From positions 248,001 to 312,000 of the forward strand of contig CAWFPP010000009.1 in NCBI GenBank assembly GCA_963817735.1: a DNA stretch of 64,000 nucleotides, in the 5' to 3' direction. Source of the DNA: Bog-473 sp963817735 (lineage in GTDB: Bacteria > Actinomycetota > Acidimicrobiia > Acidimicrobiales > RAAP-2). A model generated the notes under the pieces. That model saw only the letters and a list, made by a program, of their open reading frames with translations, made no database searches and was not told the DNA's origin. Position numbers and translations under genes: made by a program. Positions 26,601-38,322 of the stretch are shown one piece after another (within the stretch, counting starts at the first letter, position 1; every line of letters starts with the position of its first letter).

Positions 26601-27144
26601 TGACTTGAAGAACGGCATGAGCCTGGACCTCCCCGAGGGCCTGTTCAGCGTCGTCGAGTTCCAGCACGTGAAGCCGGGCAAGGGTGGTGCCTTCGTCCGC
26701 ACGAAGCTCAAGAACGTCCGCAGCGGCGCCGTGATCGAGCGCACCTACCGGGCTGACGAGAAGCTCGAGCAGGCCATCATCGACAAGCGGGACATGCAGT
26801 TCCTCTACCGCGACGGCACCGATTACGTCTTCATGGACACGACGAGCTACGAGCAGCTGCAGGTGCCGCCCGACGCCCTCGGTAATGCGCCCAACTACCT
26901 GAAGGAAGGCGACGCCGCCAACGTCCAGATGTACAACAACGAGATCGTCGGCGTGGAGCTGCCGGCGGCGGTCGAGCTGACGGTGACCGAGACGGAGCCC
27001 GGCATGCAGGGTGACCGGGTCTCGGGGGCCCGCAAGCCGGCCACCCTGCAGACGGGCCACGTCGTCCAGGTCCCTCTCTTCGTGAACATCGGGGACGTGA
27101 TCAAGGTCGACACCCGCTCCGGCGAGTACTTGACCCGGGCCTGA
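26584..27144 (+). CDS. efp: Elongation factor P
   Basis: EF-P relieves ribosomes stalled on polyproline. All three beta-barrel domains are present in 186 residues: the KOW-like N-domain, the OB domain (ERTYRADEKLEQA, then MDTTSYEQ) and the C-terminal OB domain ending TRSGEYLTRA. The tip of the first domain reads KPGKGGAF; actinobacterial EF-P commonly has PGKGP with an unmodified lysine, so the second Gly is unusual. No modification enzyme (EpmA or EarP) is visible nearby. The start lies inside the end of pepP. Confidence 0.95.
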   Translation: MAVSTNDLKNGMSLDLPEGLFSVVEFQHVKPGKGGAFVRTKLKNVRSGAVIERTYRADEKLEQAIIDKRDMQFLYRDGTDYVFMDTTSYEQLQVPPDALGNAPNYLKEGDAANVQMYNNEIVGVELPAAVELTVTETEPGMQGDRVSGARKPATLQTGHVVQVPLFVNIGDVIKVDTRSGEYLTRA

Positions 27145-27203
27145 CGGCCCGGCCGCCTCGCCGAGCCGCCGCACCCTCGAGGCCGAGGACGGGACCACAG
27201 CCG

Positions 27204-27605
27204 ATGACCGACGTCGCACCCCGGCACCAGCAACGGGAACGGGCCCTCTCCCTGCTCTACGAGGCCGAGCTCAAGGGCGAAGCGCCGCTGCAGGTCGTGG
27301 ACGCCCTGCCGGTGCCACCCGATCCCTACGTGCGGACCCTCATCGAGCAGGCCGTGCGGTCCCGGGAGGAGGCCGACCGCCGCATCGCAGCGGCCTCCGT
27401 CGGATGGCCGCTCGACCGCATGGCGGTGGTCGACCGCATCGTCCTGCGCCTGGCCCTCGCGGAGCTGCTGGACCCCGACGGGCCGCCGACGGCCGTGGTC
27501 ATCGACGAGGCGGTGGAACTGGTCAAGGAGTACTCGACGGACGAGTCGGGCCGTTTCGTCAACGGGATCCTCTCAACCGTGGCGGCCGACGTCGGGTCGC
27601 GCTGA
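27204..27605 (+). CDS. nusB: Transcription antitermination factor NusB
   Basis: NusB binds boxA RNA with NusE to support rRNA antitermination. Its 133 residues are all-helical. The start RHQQRERALSLLYEAEL is the family's arginine-rich first helix, and the C-terminal VVIDEAVELVKEYSTDESGR, then FVNGIL, is the standard signature. ATG 27204 follows GAGGACGGGA. Placement after efp and before the pyr operon is the conserved actinobacterial order. Confidence 0.94.
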   Translation: MTDVAPRHQQRERALSLLYEAELKGEAPLQVVDALPVPPDPYVRTLIEQAVRSREEADRRIAAASVGWPLDRMAVVDRIVLRLALAELLDPDGPPTAVVIDEAVELVKEYSTDESGRFVNGILSTVAADVGSR

Positions 27606-27644
27606 AGGCGCGCCGTCGCCGGCCCGCGCTGCACCCCGGCGCGC

Positions 27645-27650
27645 TAACAT
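27645..27650 (+). promoter_or_regulatory. Candidate -10 box of the pyr operon (TAACAT)
   Basis: TAACAT stands alone in a GC-rich stretch after nusB. Transcription starting about seven bases later would place the PyrR-binding hairpin at the very beginning of the mRNA. No clear -35 box is seen. Confidence 0.4.
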
Positions 27651-27667
27651 CAACACCTGACCGTGAA

Positions 27668-27687
27668 GTGAGTCCCGTGAGGCTCAC
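27668..27687 (+). promoter_or_regulatory. PyrR-binding hairpin before pyrR
   Basis: AGTCCCGTGAGGCT (27671-27684) matches the PyrR RNA consensus ARUCCNGNGAGGYU at every position. GTG on one side and CAC on the other extend the stem. The hairpin ends about six bases before the GGAGGAG of pyrR. UMP-bound PyrR should therefore block ribosome access, as known for mycobacterial PyrR; no terminator hairpin follows. Confidence 0.85.
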
Positions 27688-27702
27688 ACGGCAGGAGGAG
27701 CA

Positions 27703-28275
27703 GTGGCCGAACGCGAACGCAGTCATACGCGACCCCTCGGGGGCGTATTCGTGGCTCACTCCCAGGTCCTGACCTCAGCCGACGTCCTGCGCGCCCTCAC
27801 CCGTATGGCGCACGAGGTGGTCGAGCGCAACGGGGGGCTCGAGGACATCGTCCTGGTCGGGCTCCAGACGGGCGGTGTCCCCCTCGCCATCAAGATGGCC
27901 GAGATCCTGCGCCAGATCGAAGCGGTCGACACCCTCGACGTGGGCAGCCTCGACGTGGCCTTCTACCGCGACGACATCGGGCTGCGACCCGTACTACCCG
28001 AGGCGGTCACCGACATCCCCGTCGACCTGGCCGGGAAGGTGGTGGTCCTGGTGGACGACGTCCTCTTCACGGGCCGCACCATCCGGGCCGCCCTCAACGC
28101 CCTCAACGACTTCGGGCGGGCCCGCTCCATTCAGCTGGCCGTCATGGTCGACCGCGGCCACCGCGAGCTCCCCATCCGGCCCGACTTCGTGGGGAAGAAC
28201 CTCCCCACGCGCCGTGAGGAGATGGTCGACGTCGGCGAGGACGGCGTCTGGATCGGCAGTTTGGAGGACAAGTGA
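27703..28275 (+). CDS. pyrR: PyrR bifunctional regulator / uracil phosphoribosyltransferase
   Basis: PyrR binds the leader RNA of pyr operons when UMP is high and also has weak uracil phosphoribosyltransferase activity. Its 190 residues contain DIVLVGLQTGGVPLA and the PRPP loop VVLVDDVLFTGRTIRAAL, both diagnostic. SRSR-like N-terminal residues (RERSHTRPLGG) are a short extension. The start is GTG 27703 with GGAGGAG upstream. Its own mRNA carries the binding hairpin, so the operon should be autoregulated. It overlaps pyrB by four bases. Confidence 0.95.
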   Translation: MAERERSHTRPLGGVFVAHSQVLTSADVLRALTRMAHEVVERNGGLEDIVLVGLQTGGVPLAIKMAEILRQIEAVDTLDVGSLDVAFYRDDIGLRPVLPEAVTDIPVDLAGKVVVLVDDVLFTGRTIRAALNALNDFGRARSIQLAVMVDRGHRELPIRPDFVGKNLPTRREEMVDVGEDGVWIGSLEDK

Positions 28276-29264
28276 CCGGTACCCAGCACCTGCTCTCGGT
28301 GGCCGATCTGGGGCCCGAGGGGATCGGCGAGGTCCTGCACGTGGCCGAGGCCTTCGCCGAGGTCGAACGCCGCTCAGTGCCCAAGGTCCCGACCCTGCGC
28401 GGCAAGGTGGTGGCGACGCTCTTCTTCGAGGAGTCGACCCGCACCCGCCTCTCCTTCGAGACGGCGGCCAAGCGGCTCTCGGCCGACGTGCTCTCGCTGG
28501 CGGTGGCGAGCTCGTCGGTCAAGAAGGGCGAGAGCCTGCGCGACACCGTCGAGACGGTCGAGGCCATGGGGATCGACGCCATCATCATCCGCCACGCCTC
28601 GTCCGGAGCCCCGCAACAGGTGGCGCGCTGGGTCGAGCGGGCCCACGTGATCAACGCCGGCGACGGCTGGCATGAGCATCCGACACAGGCCCTGCTGGAC
28701 TGCTTCACCGTGCGCCAGGTCCTGGCCGAGCGCAAGGGCGCCGCGCCCGACGAGCTCGGCATCAGTTGCTTCGAGGATCTGCGCGTCCTGATCGTCGGCG
28801 ACGTCCGCCACAGCCGGGTGGCTCGCTCCGAGGTGCTGGCCTACACCGCGCTGGGAGCGCACGTCACCCTCGCCGCACCGGGCAGCCTGTTGCCGCCCTC
28901 GCTCGAGGGCTGGCCCGTCGAGGTGGCCCCGGACCTCGATGCCGCTCTGGGCGACGCCGACGTGGTCTCGCTCCTGCGCCTGCAGGCCGAACGCGGGAGC
29001 GGGTCGTTCGTCCCCAGCCTGCGGGAGTACACGGCCGGGTGGGGGCTGACGGCGCGCCGGGCCGAGCGGCTGGCCGACCACGCCATCGTGACCCACCCCG
29101 GGCCTATGGTGCGCGGGGTCGAGATCGCCTCGGACGTGGCCGATCTGCCGCGCACGGTCGTGACCCAGCAGGTGGCCAACGGCATCGCCGTGCGCATGGC
29201 CATCCTGTTCTTGCTCCTGGGCGGCGAGCTGCAGGGCGTGGCGGAGGTGCCCGCCGTTGCCTGA
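28272..29264 (+). CDS. pyrB: Aspartate carbamoyltransferase catalytic subunit
   Basis: This enzyme condenses carbamoyl phosphate and aspartate. The carbamoyl-phosphate loop FFEESTRTRLSFETAAKRL is at about residues 50-68. DGWHEHPTQALLD, VGDVRHSRVARSEV and THPGPMVRGVEI follow in order. Length is 330 residues. No pyrI regulatory subunit is present, as is normal for actinobacteria. GTG 28272 overlaps the pyrR stop, and the 3' end overlaps pyrC by eight bases. Confidence 0.97.
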   Translation: MTGTQHLLSVADLGPEGIGEVLHVAEAFAEVERRSVPKVPTLRGKVVATLFFEESTRTRLSFETAAKRLSADVLSLAVASSSVKKGESLRDTVETVEAMGIDAIIIRHASSGAPQQVARWVERAHVINAGDGWHEHPTQALLDCFTVRQVLAERKGAAPDELGISCFEDLRVLIVGDVRHSRVARSEVLAYTALGAHVTLAAPGSLLPPSLEGWPVEVAPDLDAALGDADVVSLLRLQAERGSGSFVPSLREYTAGWGLTARRAERLADHAIVTHPGPMVRGVEIASDVADLPRTVVTQQVANGIAVRMAILFLLLGGELQGVAEVPAVA

Positions 29265-30579
29265 GCTCACGCTCGTCGTCCGCGGCGGCACGGTCGTCGG
29301 GCCTGCCGGACTGGCTCGTGGCGACGTCGCCGTCGTGGGGCACGACATCGTCGCCGTGGCCGAGTCGATCGACGTGCCGCGCGGCGCGCGGGTGCTCGAC
29401 GCCGGCGGCTGCCTGGTCGGCCCCGGTCTGGTCGACCTGCACACGCACCTGCGCCAGCCCGGCCGCGAGGAGGCCGAGACGATAGAGACCGGCGCCCGGG
29501 CCGCCGCGCTCGGTGGCTACACGGCCATCGTCGCCATGCCCAACACGGAGCCGGCCATCGACACGGCCGGCGTGGCGGCCGAGGTGCTGGCCCTCGGAGC
29601 CGGCTGCACCTCCGAGGTGGCGGTGGCCGGTGCCATCACCGTCGGGCGGGCGGGCCATGCCCTGGCCCCGTTGGGCGAGCTGGCGGCACTGGGTGTCACG
29701 CTCTTCACGGACGACGGCGCCGGGGTGCAGGACGGTGCGCTCATGCGGCGCGCGCTCGACTATGCCAAGGGTCTCGGCATCACCCTCGCCCAGCACTGCG
29801 AGGACAGCTGTCTGGCAGCCGGCGGCGCCATGCACGAGGGGTGCTGGTCGAGCCGTCTCGGCCTCCCCGGCATGCCCGCCGCCGCCGAGGAGGCCATGGT
29901 CGCCCGCGACATCGCGCTGGCGCGCCTCACCGGCGCCCCGGTGCACTTCCTTCACCTGTCGACGGCCGGCTCGGTCGACCTGGTGCGCCGGGCCAAGGAG
30001 GAGGGCCTCCCGGTCACCGCCGAGGCGGCGCCGCACCACATGCTCCTCACGCACGCCCTCGTGGAGGGCTACGACCCGGTCTTCAAGGTGAACCCGCCGC
30101 TGCGCACGGACGAGGACGTGGCCGCCGTGGTCGCCGGGCTGTGCGACGGCACCATCGATGCAGTAGCCACCGACCACGCCCCGCACGCGCCGGAGGCGAA
30201 GGACGTCCCCTTCGACCAGGCCCCCCCGGGCATGCTGGGTCTGCAGACGGCGCTGCCCATCGCCTGGGAGGTCCTCGCGCCGCACATGGGCCCCGAGCGC
30301 ATCTTCGCCCTGCTCAGCGCGCAGCCCGCCGTCATCGCCAAGCTGAGGGCGACCGACCCGCGCACGGCGGGCCACAGCGCGCAGGGCGGACCGGTCGAGG
30401 CGGGGGCCACGGCCAACCTGTGCGTCTTCGATCCGGCCGCGACCACGGTGGTCGATCCGGCGCGCCTGGCCAGTCGCAGCCGCAACACGCCCTATGCCGG
30501 CCGCGCCCTCTCCGGCGCCGTCCGGCACACGGTGCTGCGCGGTGAAGCGGTCGTCATTGACGCCACGGCGCAGCGGTGA
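29257..30579 (+). CDS. pyrC: Dihydroorotase
   Basis: This cyclises carbamoyl-aspartate to dihydroorotate. It is a class I amidohydrolase of 440 residues. The metal motif DLHTHLRQPGREEAET lies at about 60-75, with NTEPAIDT, later metal His residues in QHCED and HLST, and the catalytic Asp in ATDHAPHAPEAKD. The start is TTG 29257, overlapping the pyrB stop; PELTLVVRGG is a typical family opening, so a rare TTG start is likely. The stop overlaps carA in GTGA. Confidence 0.95.
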   Translation: MPELTLVVRGGTVVGPAGLARGDVAVVGHDIVAVAESIDVPRGARVLDAGGCLVGPGLVDLHTHLRQPGREEAETIETGARAAALGGYTAIVAMPNTEPAIDTAGVAAEVLALGAGCTSEVAVAGAITVGRAGHALAPLGELAALGVTLFTDDGAGVQDGALMRRALDYAKGLGITLAQHCEDSCLAAGGAMHEGCWSSRLGLPGMPAAAEEAMVARDIALARLTGAPVHFLHLSTAGSVDLVRRAKEEGLPVTAEAAPHHMLLTHALVEGYDPVFKVNPPLRTDEDVAAVVAGLCDGTIDAVATDHAPHAPEAKDVPFDQAPPGMLGLQTALPIAWEVLAPHMGPERIFALLSAQPAVIAKLRATDPRTAGHSAQGGPVEAGATANLCVFDPAATTVVDPARLASRSRNTPYAGRALSGAVRHTVLRGEAVVIDATAQR

Positions 30580-31723
30580 GCGCAGGTTTGACTGGCGCCG
30601 GCGACAGGCCGCCGGCGTTGTTGGTGACCGCCGACGGTCTGGTGTTCACCGGCGAGGCGGCCGGCGCGCCGGTGCCGGTGGCGACCGGCGAGCTGGTGTT
30701 CAACACCGCCATGAGCGGTTACCAGGAGGTGATCACGGACCCGTCGTACGCGGGCCAGGTCATCGCGTTCACCAGCACGCATATCGGCAACTACGGCACC
30801 AACGCTGCGGACGACGAGGCCGTCGCGCCGCACTGCCGCGGCGTCGTGGTCTGCGACCTGTCCGACGAGCCGTCGAACTGGCGGGCCACCGAAGGTCTCG
30901 AGCCCTTTCTGCGCCGGCACGGCATCCCGGCGCTCACCGGCGTCGACACCCGGCGCCTGGCCCGCCACGTCCGCCAGGCCGGAGCGATCCCCTGCGCGTT
31001 CGGTTCGGCGCCCGAGCGCGAGCTCCGTGTCGCCGCTGCCGCGGCCGTCGGCACCGACGGGATGGACCTGGTCACGGGCGTCACGACGAGCGCGGTCAGC
31101 ATCCATGAGGGGACAGGCGCGGGAGCGGGGAGTGGCCTGCGCATCGTGGCCTACGACTTCGGCGTCAAGACCACCATGGTGCAGCTGCTCGCCACGCTCG
31201 GCACCGTCACCGTGGTGCCGGCCGGCACCGGGGCGGACGACGTGCTGGCGCTCGAGCCCGACGGCGTGTTCCTGTCCAACGGGCCGGGCGACCCGGCCGC
31301 CCTGCCGAGGCCCACCGCCGCCGTGGCCGATCTGGTCGGACGCGTGCCGGTCTTCGGCATCTGCCTCGGCCATCAGATCCTGGCCACCGCGCTGGGCGGG
31401 TCGACCTACAAGCTGCCCTTCGGGCACCACGGCGCCAACCATCCCGTGCAACGCCTCGAGACCGGGGTCGTGGAGATCACGAGCCAGAACCACAACTACG
31501 CCGTGGCAGCCGGATCAATCCCCGACGCGGAGACGACCCATGTCAACCTCAACGACGGCGTGATCGAGGGGTTCCGCTCGCTCCGGGCACCGGCCTTCTC
31601 CGTGCAGTACCACCCCGAGGCGGCGCCGGGGCCTCACGATGCCCGCTACCTGTTCGGCGCGTTCCGCGAACTCATGTTGGCCCACCCCACCCGTGCCGCC
31701 GGCGCCGGGACCGGGGCACGCTG

Positions 31724-31724
<1 letters not shown>
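30576..31724 (+). CDS. carA: Carbamoyl-phosphate synthase small subunit
   Basis: CarA hydrolyses glutamine and passes ammonia to CarB. The N-terminal domain (GELVFNTAMSGYQEVITDPS) is followed by the class I glutamine amidotransferase domain. The catalytic Cys is in FGICLGHQ (about 262), with the His-Glu pair in VQYHPEAAPGP near 350. Length is 382 residues. GTG start overlaps pyrC, and the stop overlaps carB by one base. Confidence 0.97.
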
Positions 31725-35031
<3,307 letters not shown>

Positions 35032-35035
<4 letters not shown>

Positions 35036-36114
35036 GCGCCGCTCCTGACGGGGGCCGTGCGGCCACGCTCGCCACGAGCGTCGGGAGCGTGGCCCTGGCC
35101 AACCCGGTGCTGACGGCCTCGGGCACGTCGGGACACGGCACCGAGTTGTCCGAATACGGCGACCTGGGTCAGCTGGGCGCGGTCGTGGTCAAGTCGCTGT
35201 CGGTCGAGCCGTGGCCGGGCAACCCCGCCCCGCGGGTGCACGAGGTCGGATCCGGCATGCTGAACAGCGTGGGCCTCCAGGGCCCGGGACTGGAGGCGTG
35301 GGTGGCCGACGATCTCCCTGCGTTGCACGCAACCGGCGCCCGCGTCGTGGTGAGCATCTGGGGCCGCTCGGTCGCGGACTACGCCAAGGCGGCCGAGCTC
35401 GTCGCCGTGGCCGCGTCGTCCGGGCCCGGCTCGTGCATTGCGGCGCTCGAGGTCAACGTCAGCTGTCCCAACGTGGAGGACCGCTCGCGGATGTTCGCCC
35501 ACTCGGCCGACGCGACATCCCGTGTCCTCGCGGCCACCGCTTGCGGTGTGCCGCGCTGGGCCAAGCTCAGCCCGAACGTGCCGGACCTGGTGGAGATCGC
35601 CGCCGGGGCCGTGGCGGGCGGCGCCGACGGGTTGACACTCGTGAACACGCTGCTGGGTCTCGCCGTCGACATCGAGTCGGGCCGGCCGGTCCTGGGCGGC
35701 GGCGGCGGCGGGCTGTCCGGCGCCGCGGTGCACCCGGTGGCCGTGCGCGCCGTGTGGGAATGCCGGTCGGCCTTCCCCGAGCTGCCCATCGTCGGTGTGG
35801 GCGGTGTCTTCACGGGCCGCGACGCCGTGGAGCTGCTCGTGGCCGGGGCCGACGCCGTTGCGGTCGGCACCGCCACTTTCCGGGACCCCCGGGCGCCCTG
35901 GAAGGTGCTCCGCCAATTAGAGCGCTGGTGCGAGGCGCACGGCACGACGGTGGGCGACATCCGCCAGCGGGCGCGGCAGCGCGTCAGCGGCGGAACCGAC
36001 GGCGGCCGAGCCGCGTCCGAAGCGGACGCCACCGCCACCGCCACCGCCACCGCCACCGCCACCGCCACCGGCACGGCCGTTCCATCGCTGCACGAAGGAG
36101 GACGTGATGGCTGA
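35032..36114 (+). CDS. pyrD: Dihydroorotate dehydrogenase (class 1)
   Basis: This FMN enzyme oxidises dihydroorotate to orotate. Class 1 features are clear: NPVLTASGTSGHG, NSVGLQGPGLEAW, the catalytic-Cys motif EVNVSCPNVEDRS, VNTLLGLAVD and GVGGVFTGRDAVELLVAGA. It lacks the membrane-binding N-terminus of class 2. Class 1B enzymes use a PyrK Fe-S/FAD partner, but no pyrK lies between carB and pyrF. The last 35 residues after RQRVSGG form a low-complexity tail that includes seven Ala-Thr pairs. ATGA overlap with carB; the stop overlaps pyrF. Confidence 0.94.
36028..36069 (+). repeat. Hexanucleotide tandem repeat (GCCACC)7 in the pyrD tail
   Basis: Seven perfect GCCACC units encode (Ala-Thr)7 near the PyrD C-terminus. 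Changes in unit number would keep the frame and only alter tail length. Confidence 0.9.
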
Positions 36115-36946
36115 CAGTTTCGGGGACAGGGTGGCCGCGGCCGTCGCGAGGACGGGGCCGCTGTGCGCCGGGATCGACCCCTCGGCCGTCCTGCTCGCGG
36201 CCTGGGGGGTGCCCGACGACGCCACCGGACTGCGCGCGTTCTGTGCCGCCTGCGTCGAGGGGTTCGCCGGTGTGGTGAGCGTGGTCAAACCACAGGTCGC
36301 CTTCTTCGAGCGGCACGGTTCCGCCGGCATGGCCGAACTGGAGCGGCTGATCGCCGAGGCGACGGCAGCCGGCCTCCTCGTCATCGCCGACGCCAAGCGG
36401 GGCGACATCGACTCGACCGCGGCGGCCTACGCCGACGCGTGGCTCGCCGACGGCAGCCCGCTGGCCGCGGATGCGGTGACGGTCCACCCGTATCTCGGCC
36501 TCGGCGCACTGGCGCCGCTCGTCCGCCTGGGCGCGGCCAACGGGAAGGGTGTCCTCGTGGTGGCCCGGAGCTCCAATCCCGAGGGCCGGGAACTCCAGCA
36601 GGCCGTCACCGCCGGCGGCCCGGCGGTCGAGGACATGCTCCTACGCGAGATCGCCGGGCTGAACTCATCCCCCGAGGTGCCTGCGGGAACGGTGGGCGCT
36701 GTCATCGGGGCCACGCTGGAGCGGTCGACCTTCGAGTTATCCCAGCTCGGGGGGGTTATTTTGGCTCCCGGCTTGGGCGCCCAGGGCGCAGGCCCGGCCG
36801 AAGTGGCGGCCCGCTTCGCCGGCTGCCGGCCCGGCACGGTGCTGCCGAGCAGCTCTCGCGGGCTCCTCGACGCCGGGCCGGATCCCGCCGACTTGCGCCA
36901 GAGCGCACGCTCGCTGAACCGTGAGTTGGCGGCAGCGATGGGCTGA
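36107..36946 (+). CDS. pyrF: Orotidine 5'-phosphate decarboxylase, type 2
   Basis: This makes UMP from OMP, ending the pathway. Residues about 90-97 are the catalytic ADAKRGDI (Lys/Asp). LCAGIDPS and VKPQVAFFE precede it, and APGLGAQGA and SSSRGLLDAG with the phosphate-binding Arg follow; these are the longer type 2 (actinobacterial) form, 279 residues. ATG 36107 is preferred because GAAGGAGG lies five bases upstream; GTG 36104 is too close to it. It overlaps the pyrD stop. Confidence 0.96.
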   Translation: MADSFGDRVAAAVARTGPLCAGIDPSAVLLAAWGVPDDATGLRAFCAACVEGFAGVVSVVKPQVAFFERHGSAGMAELERLIAEATAAGLLVIADAKRGDIDSTAAAYADAWLADGSPLAADAVTVHPYLGLGALAPLVRLGAANGKGVLVVARSSNPEGRELQQAVTAGGPAVEDMLLREIAGLNSSPEVPAGTVGAVIGATLERSTFELSQLGGVILAPGLGAQGAGPAEVAARFAGCRPGTVLPSSSRGLLDAGPDPADLRQSARSLNRELAAAMG

Positions 36947-36982
36947 AGAGGGGAAATAGGTGAACGGCCCTGGCCGAGGCGC

Positions 36983-36988
36983 TATGGT
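36983..36988 (+). promoter_or_regulatory. -10 box of a leaderless promoter (TATGGT)
   Basis: TATGGT ends six bases before ATG 36995 of mihF; there is no ribosome-binding site between them. Confidence 0.55.
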
Positions 36989-36994
36989 CTCGCC

Positions 36995-37312
36995 ATGCCG
37001 CAACCTCCCGCACTCACTCCAGAGCAGCGCGCAGCTGCACTCGAAAAGGCTGCCAAGGTTCGCCGTGAGCGGGCCGAGGTCAAGGACAAGCTCAAGATGG
37101 GGAACCTGTCGTTGGGGGACCTCCTCCAAGAGGCGGACTCCAACGAGACCATCGGGAAGATGAAGGTGGTGTCGGTCCTCGAGTCCCTACCCGGTCTGGG
37201 CAAGGTCAAGGCGCGCCGCCTCATGGAGACCGTCGGCATCAGCGACAGCCGGAGGCTCCAGGGTCTTGGTGCCAAGCAGCGTGAAGCGCTGCTCAAAGAG
37301 ACTGCGCGCTGA
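36995..37312 (+). CDS. mihF: Actinobacterial integration host factor
   Basis: mIHF is a small DNA-binding nucleoid protein specific to actinobacteria. All 105 residues fit: a charged N-terminal helix (AALEKAAKVRRERAEVKDKL), GNLSLGDLL, then the helix-two-turns-helix region VVSVLESLPGLGKVKARRLM, ending LKETAR. It sits directly upstream of gmk, the conserved position. It is one of the clearest phylum markers in the window. Confidence 0.95.
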   Translation: MPQPPALTPEQRAAALEKAAKVRRERAEVKDKLKMGNLSLGDLLQEADSNETIGKMKVVSVLESLPGLGKVKARRLMETVGISDSRRLQGLGAKQREALLKETAR

Positions 37313-37901
37313 ACCCAACATCACTGCGCCGCACATATTCGTGCTCATCGGCCCTGGTGGGGCCGGTAAGGGCACGGTTGCCGCAGCGCTGATCGCGCAG
37401 GATCCGAATCTCTGGCTCAGCCGGAGTTGGACCACGAGGAAGCCCCGGCCGGGCGAGCGCGAGCGCGGCGCCTACGTCTTCGTCGACCGGCCGACCTTCG
37501 AGGATGCCGTGGCCCAGGGCGGCTTCTACGAATGGGCCGAGTTCCTCGACTACCTCATGGGCACGCCCATTCCCGACCCACCGCCGGGCGCCGATGTCCT
37601 CCTCGAGATCGACGTGCAGGGGGCCGAGCAGGTCCTGGCCCGGCGCCCCGATGCCACGGTCATTCTGCTGCTGCCGCCGTCGCCCGCGGTCCAGGCCGAG
37701 CGGCTGCGGGCCCGCGGGGACGACGCCGAGCACATCCGGCGCCGGGTGGAACTGGGTCGCCGCGAGGTGGAGCGTGGGGCCGAAATTGCAGCTCACACCG
37801 TCATCAACGACGACCTCGGTCAGGCCCTGGCCGAGCTGACCGCTATAGTTGACCGGACTCGAACGGCTGCCCCCTGCGCCGCGAAACCGGAGGAATCCTG
37901 A
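37266..37901 (+). CDS. gmk: Guanylate kinase
   Basis: This phosphorylates GMP or dGMP with ATP. The P-loop is GPGGAGKGTVAAAL, RSWTTRKPRPGERERGAY binds GMP, and LLEIDVQGAEQV follows. The GMP-binding loop (EFLDYLMGTPIPDPPPGAD) is several residues shorter than the usual form. The start is uncertain: TTG 37266 or GTG 37269 have GGAGG upstream inside mihF, and GTG 37281 is also possible. All overlap mihF by 32-47 bases. The stop overlaps rpoZ by one base. Confidence 0.92.
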   Translation: MVPSSVKRCSKRLRAEPNITAPHIFVLIGPGGAGKGTVAAALIAQDPNLWLSRSWTTRKPRPGERERGAYVFVDRPTFEDAVAQGGFYEWAEFLDYLMGTPIPDPPPGADVLLEIDVQGAEQVLARRPDATVILLLPPSPAVQAERLRARGDDAEHIRRRVELGRREVERGAEIAAHTVINDDLGQALAELTAIVDRTRTAAPCAAKPEES

Positions 37902-38290
37902 TGGCCCAAGGCCGCCACACGCTGATGGACCCGCCCATTGAAGAGCTGCTCGACAAGGTGGACTCCAAGTTCACCCTGGTCGCGCTGGGTTCGGCCCGCG
38001 CCCGCCAGGTGAACTCCTACTACAACAGCCTCGGCGAGGGCCTCGGCAAGGTGGTGCCGCCCCAGGTGGCCTCGGTGTCGGGCAAGCCCGTGTCCATCGC
38101 GTTCGAGGAGATCGCCGCCGGCAAGGCCACGTTCACCCGCCCGGATCCCGAGGAAGAGGCCGCGCTGGCCGCCGCCATGGCCGATGCGGCCGAGGCCGGC
38201 CTGCTCGCCGAGGCCGAAGCCGAAGGGTCCGAGGGCACCGAGGTGATCGAGGTACTCGACGTCGGGGGCGACGACCCGGCTGCGAGCTAG
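37901..38290 (+). CDS. rpoZ: RNA polymerase omega subunit
   Basis: Omega helps assemble and stabilise RNA polymerase. The core IEELLDKVDSKFTLVALGSA, then RARQVNSYYN, and the PPQVASVSGKPVSIAFEEI segment are the actinobacterial form. The C-terminal 45 residues are Glu/Ala-rich and probably disordered. Length is 129 residues. ATG 37901 shares one base with the gmk stop. Confidence 0.95.
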   Translation: MAQGRHTLMDPPIEELLDKVDSKFTLVALGSARARQVNSYYNSLGEGLGKVVPPQVASVSGKPVSIAFEEIAAGKATFTRPDPEEEAALAAAMADAAEAGLLAEAEAEGSEGTEVIEVLDVGGDDPAAS

Positions 38291-38322
38291 GCGCCCGGCA
38301 CAAGGTCCGCCGAACAGCGCCC

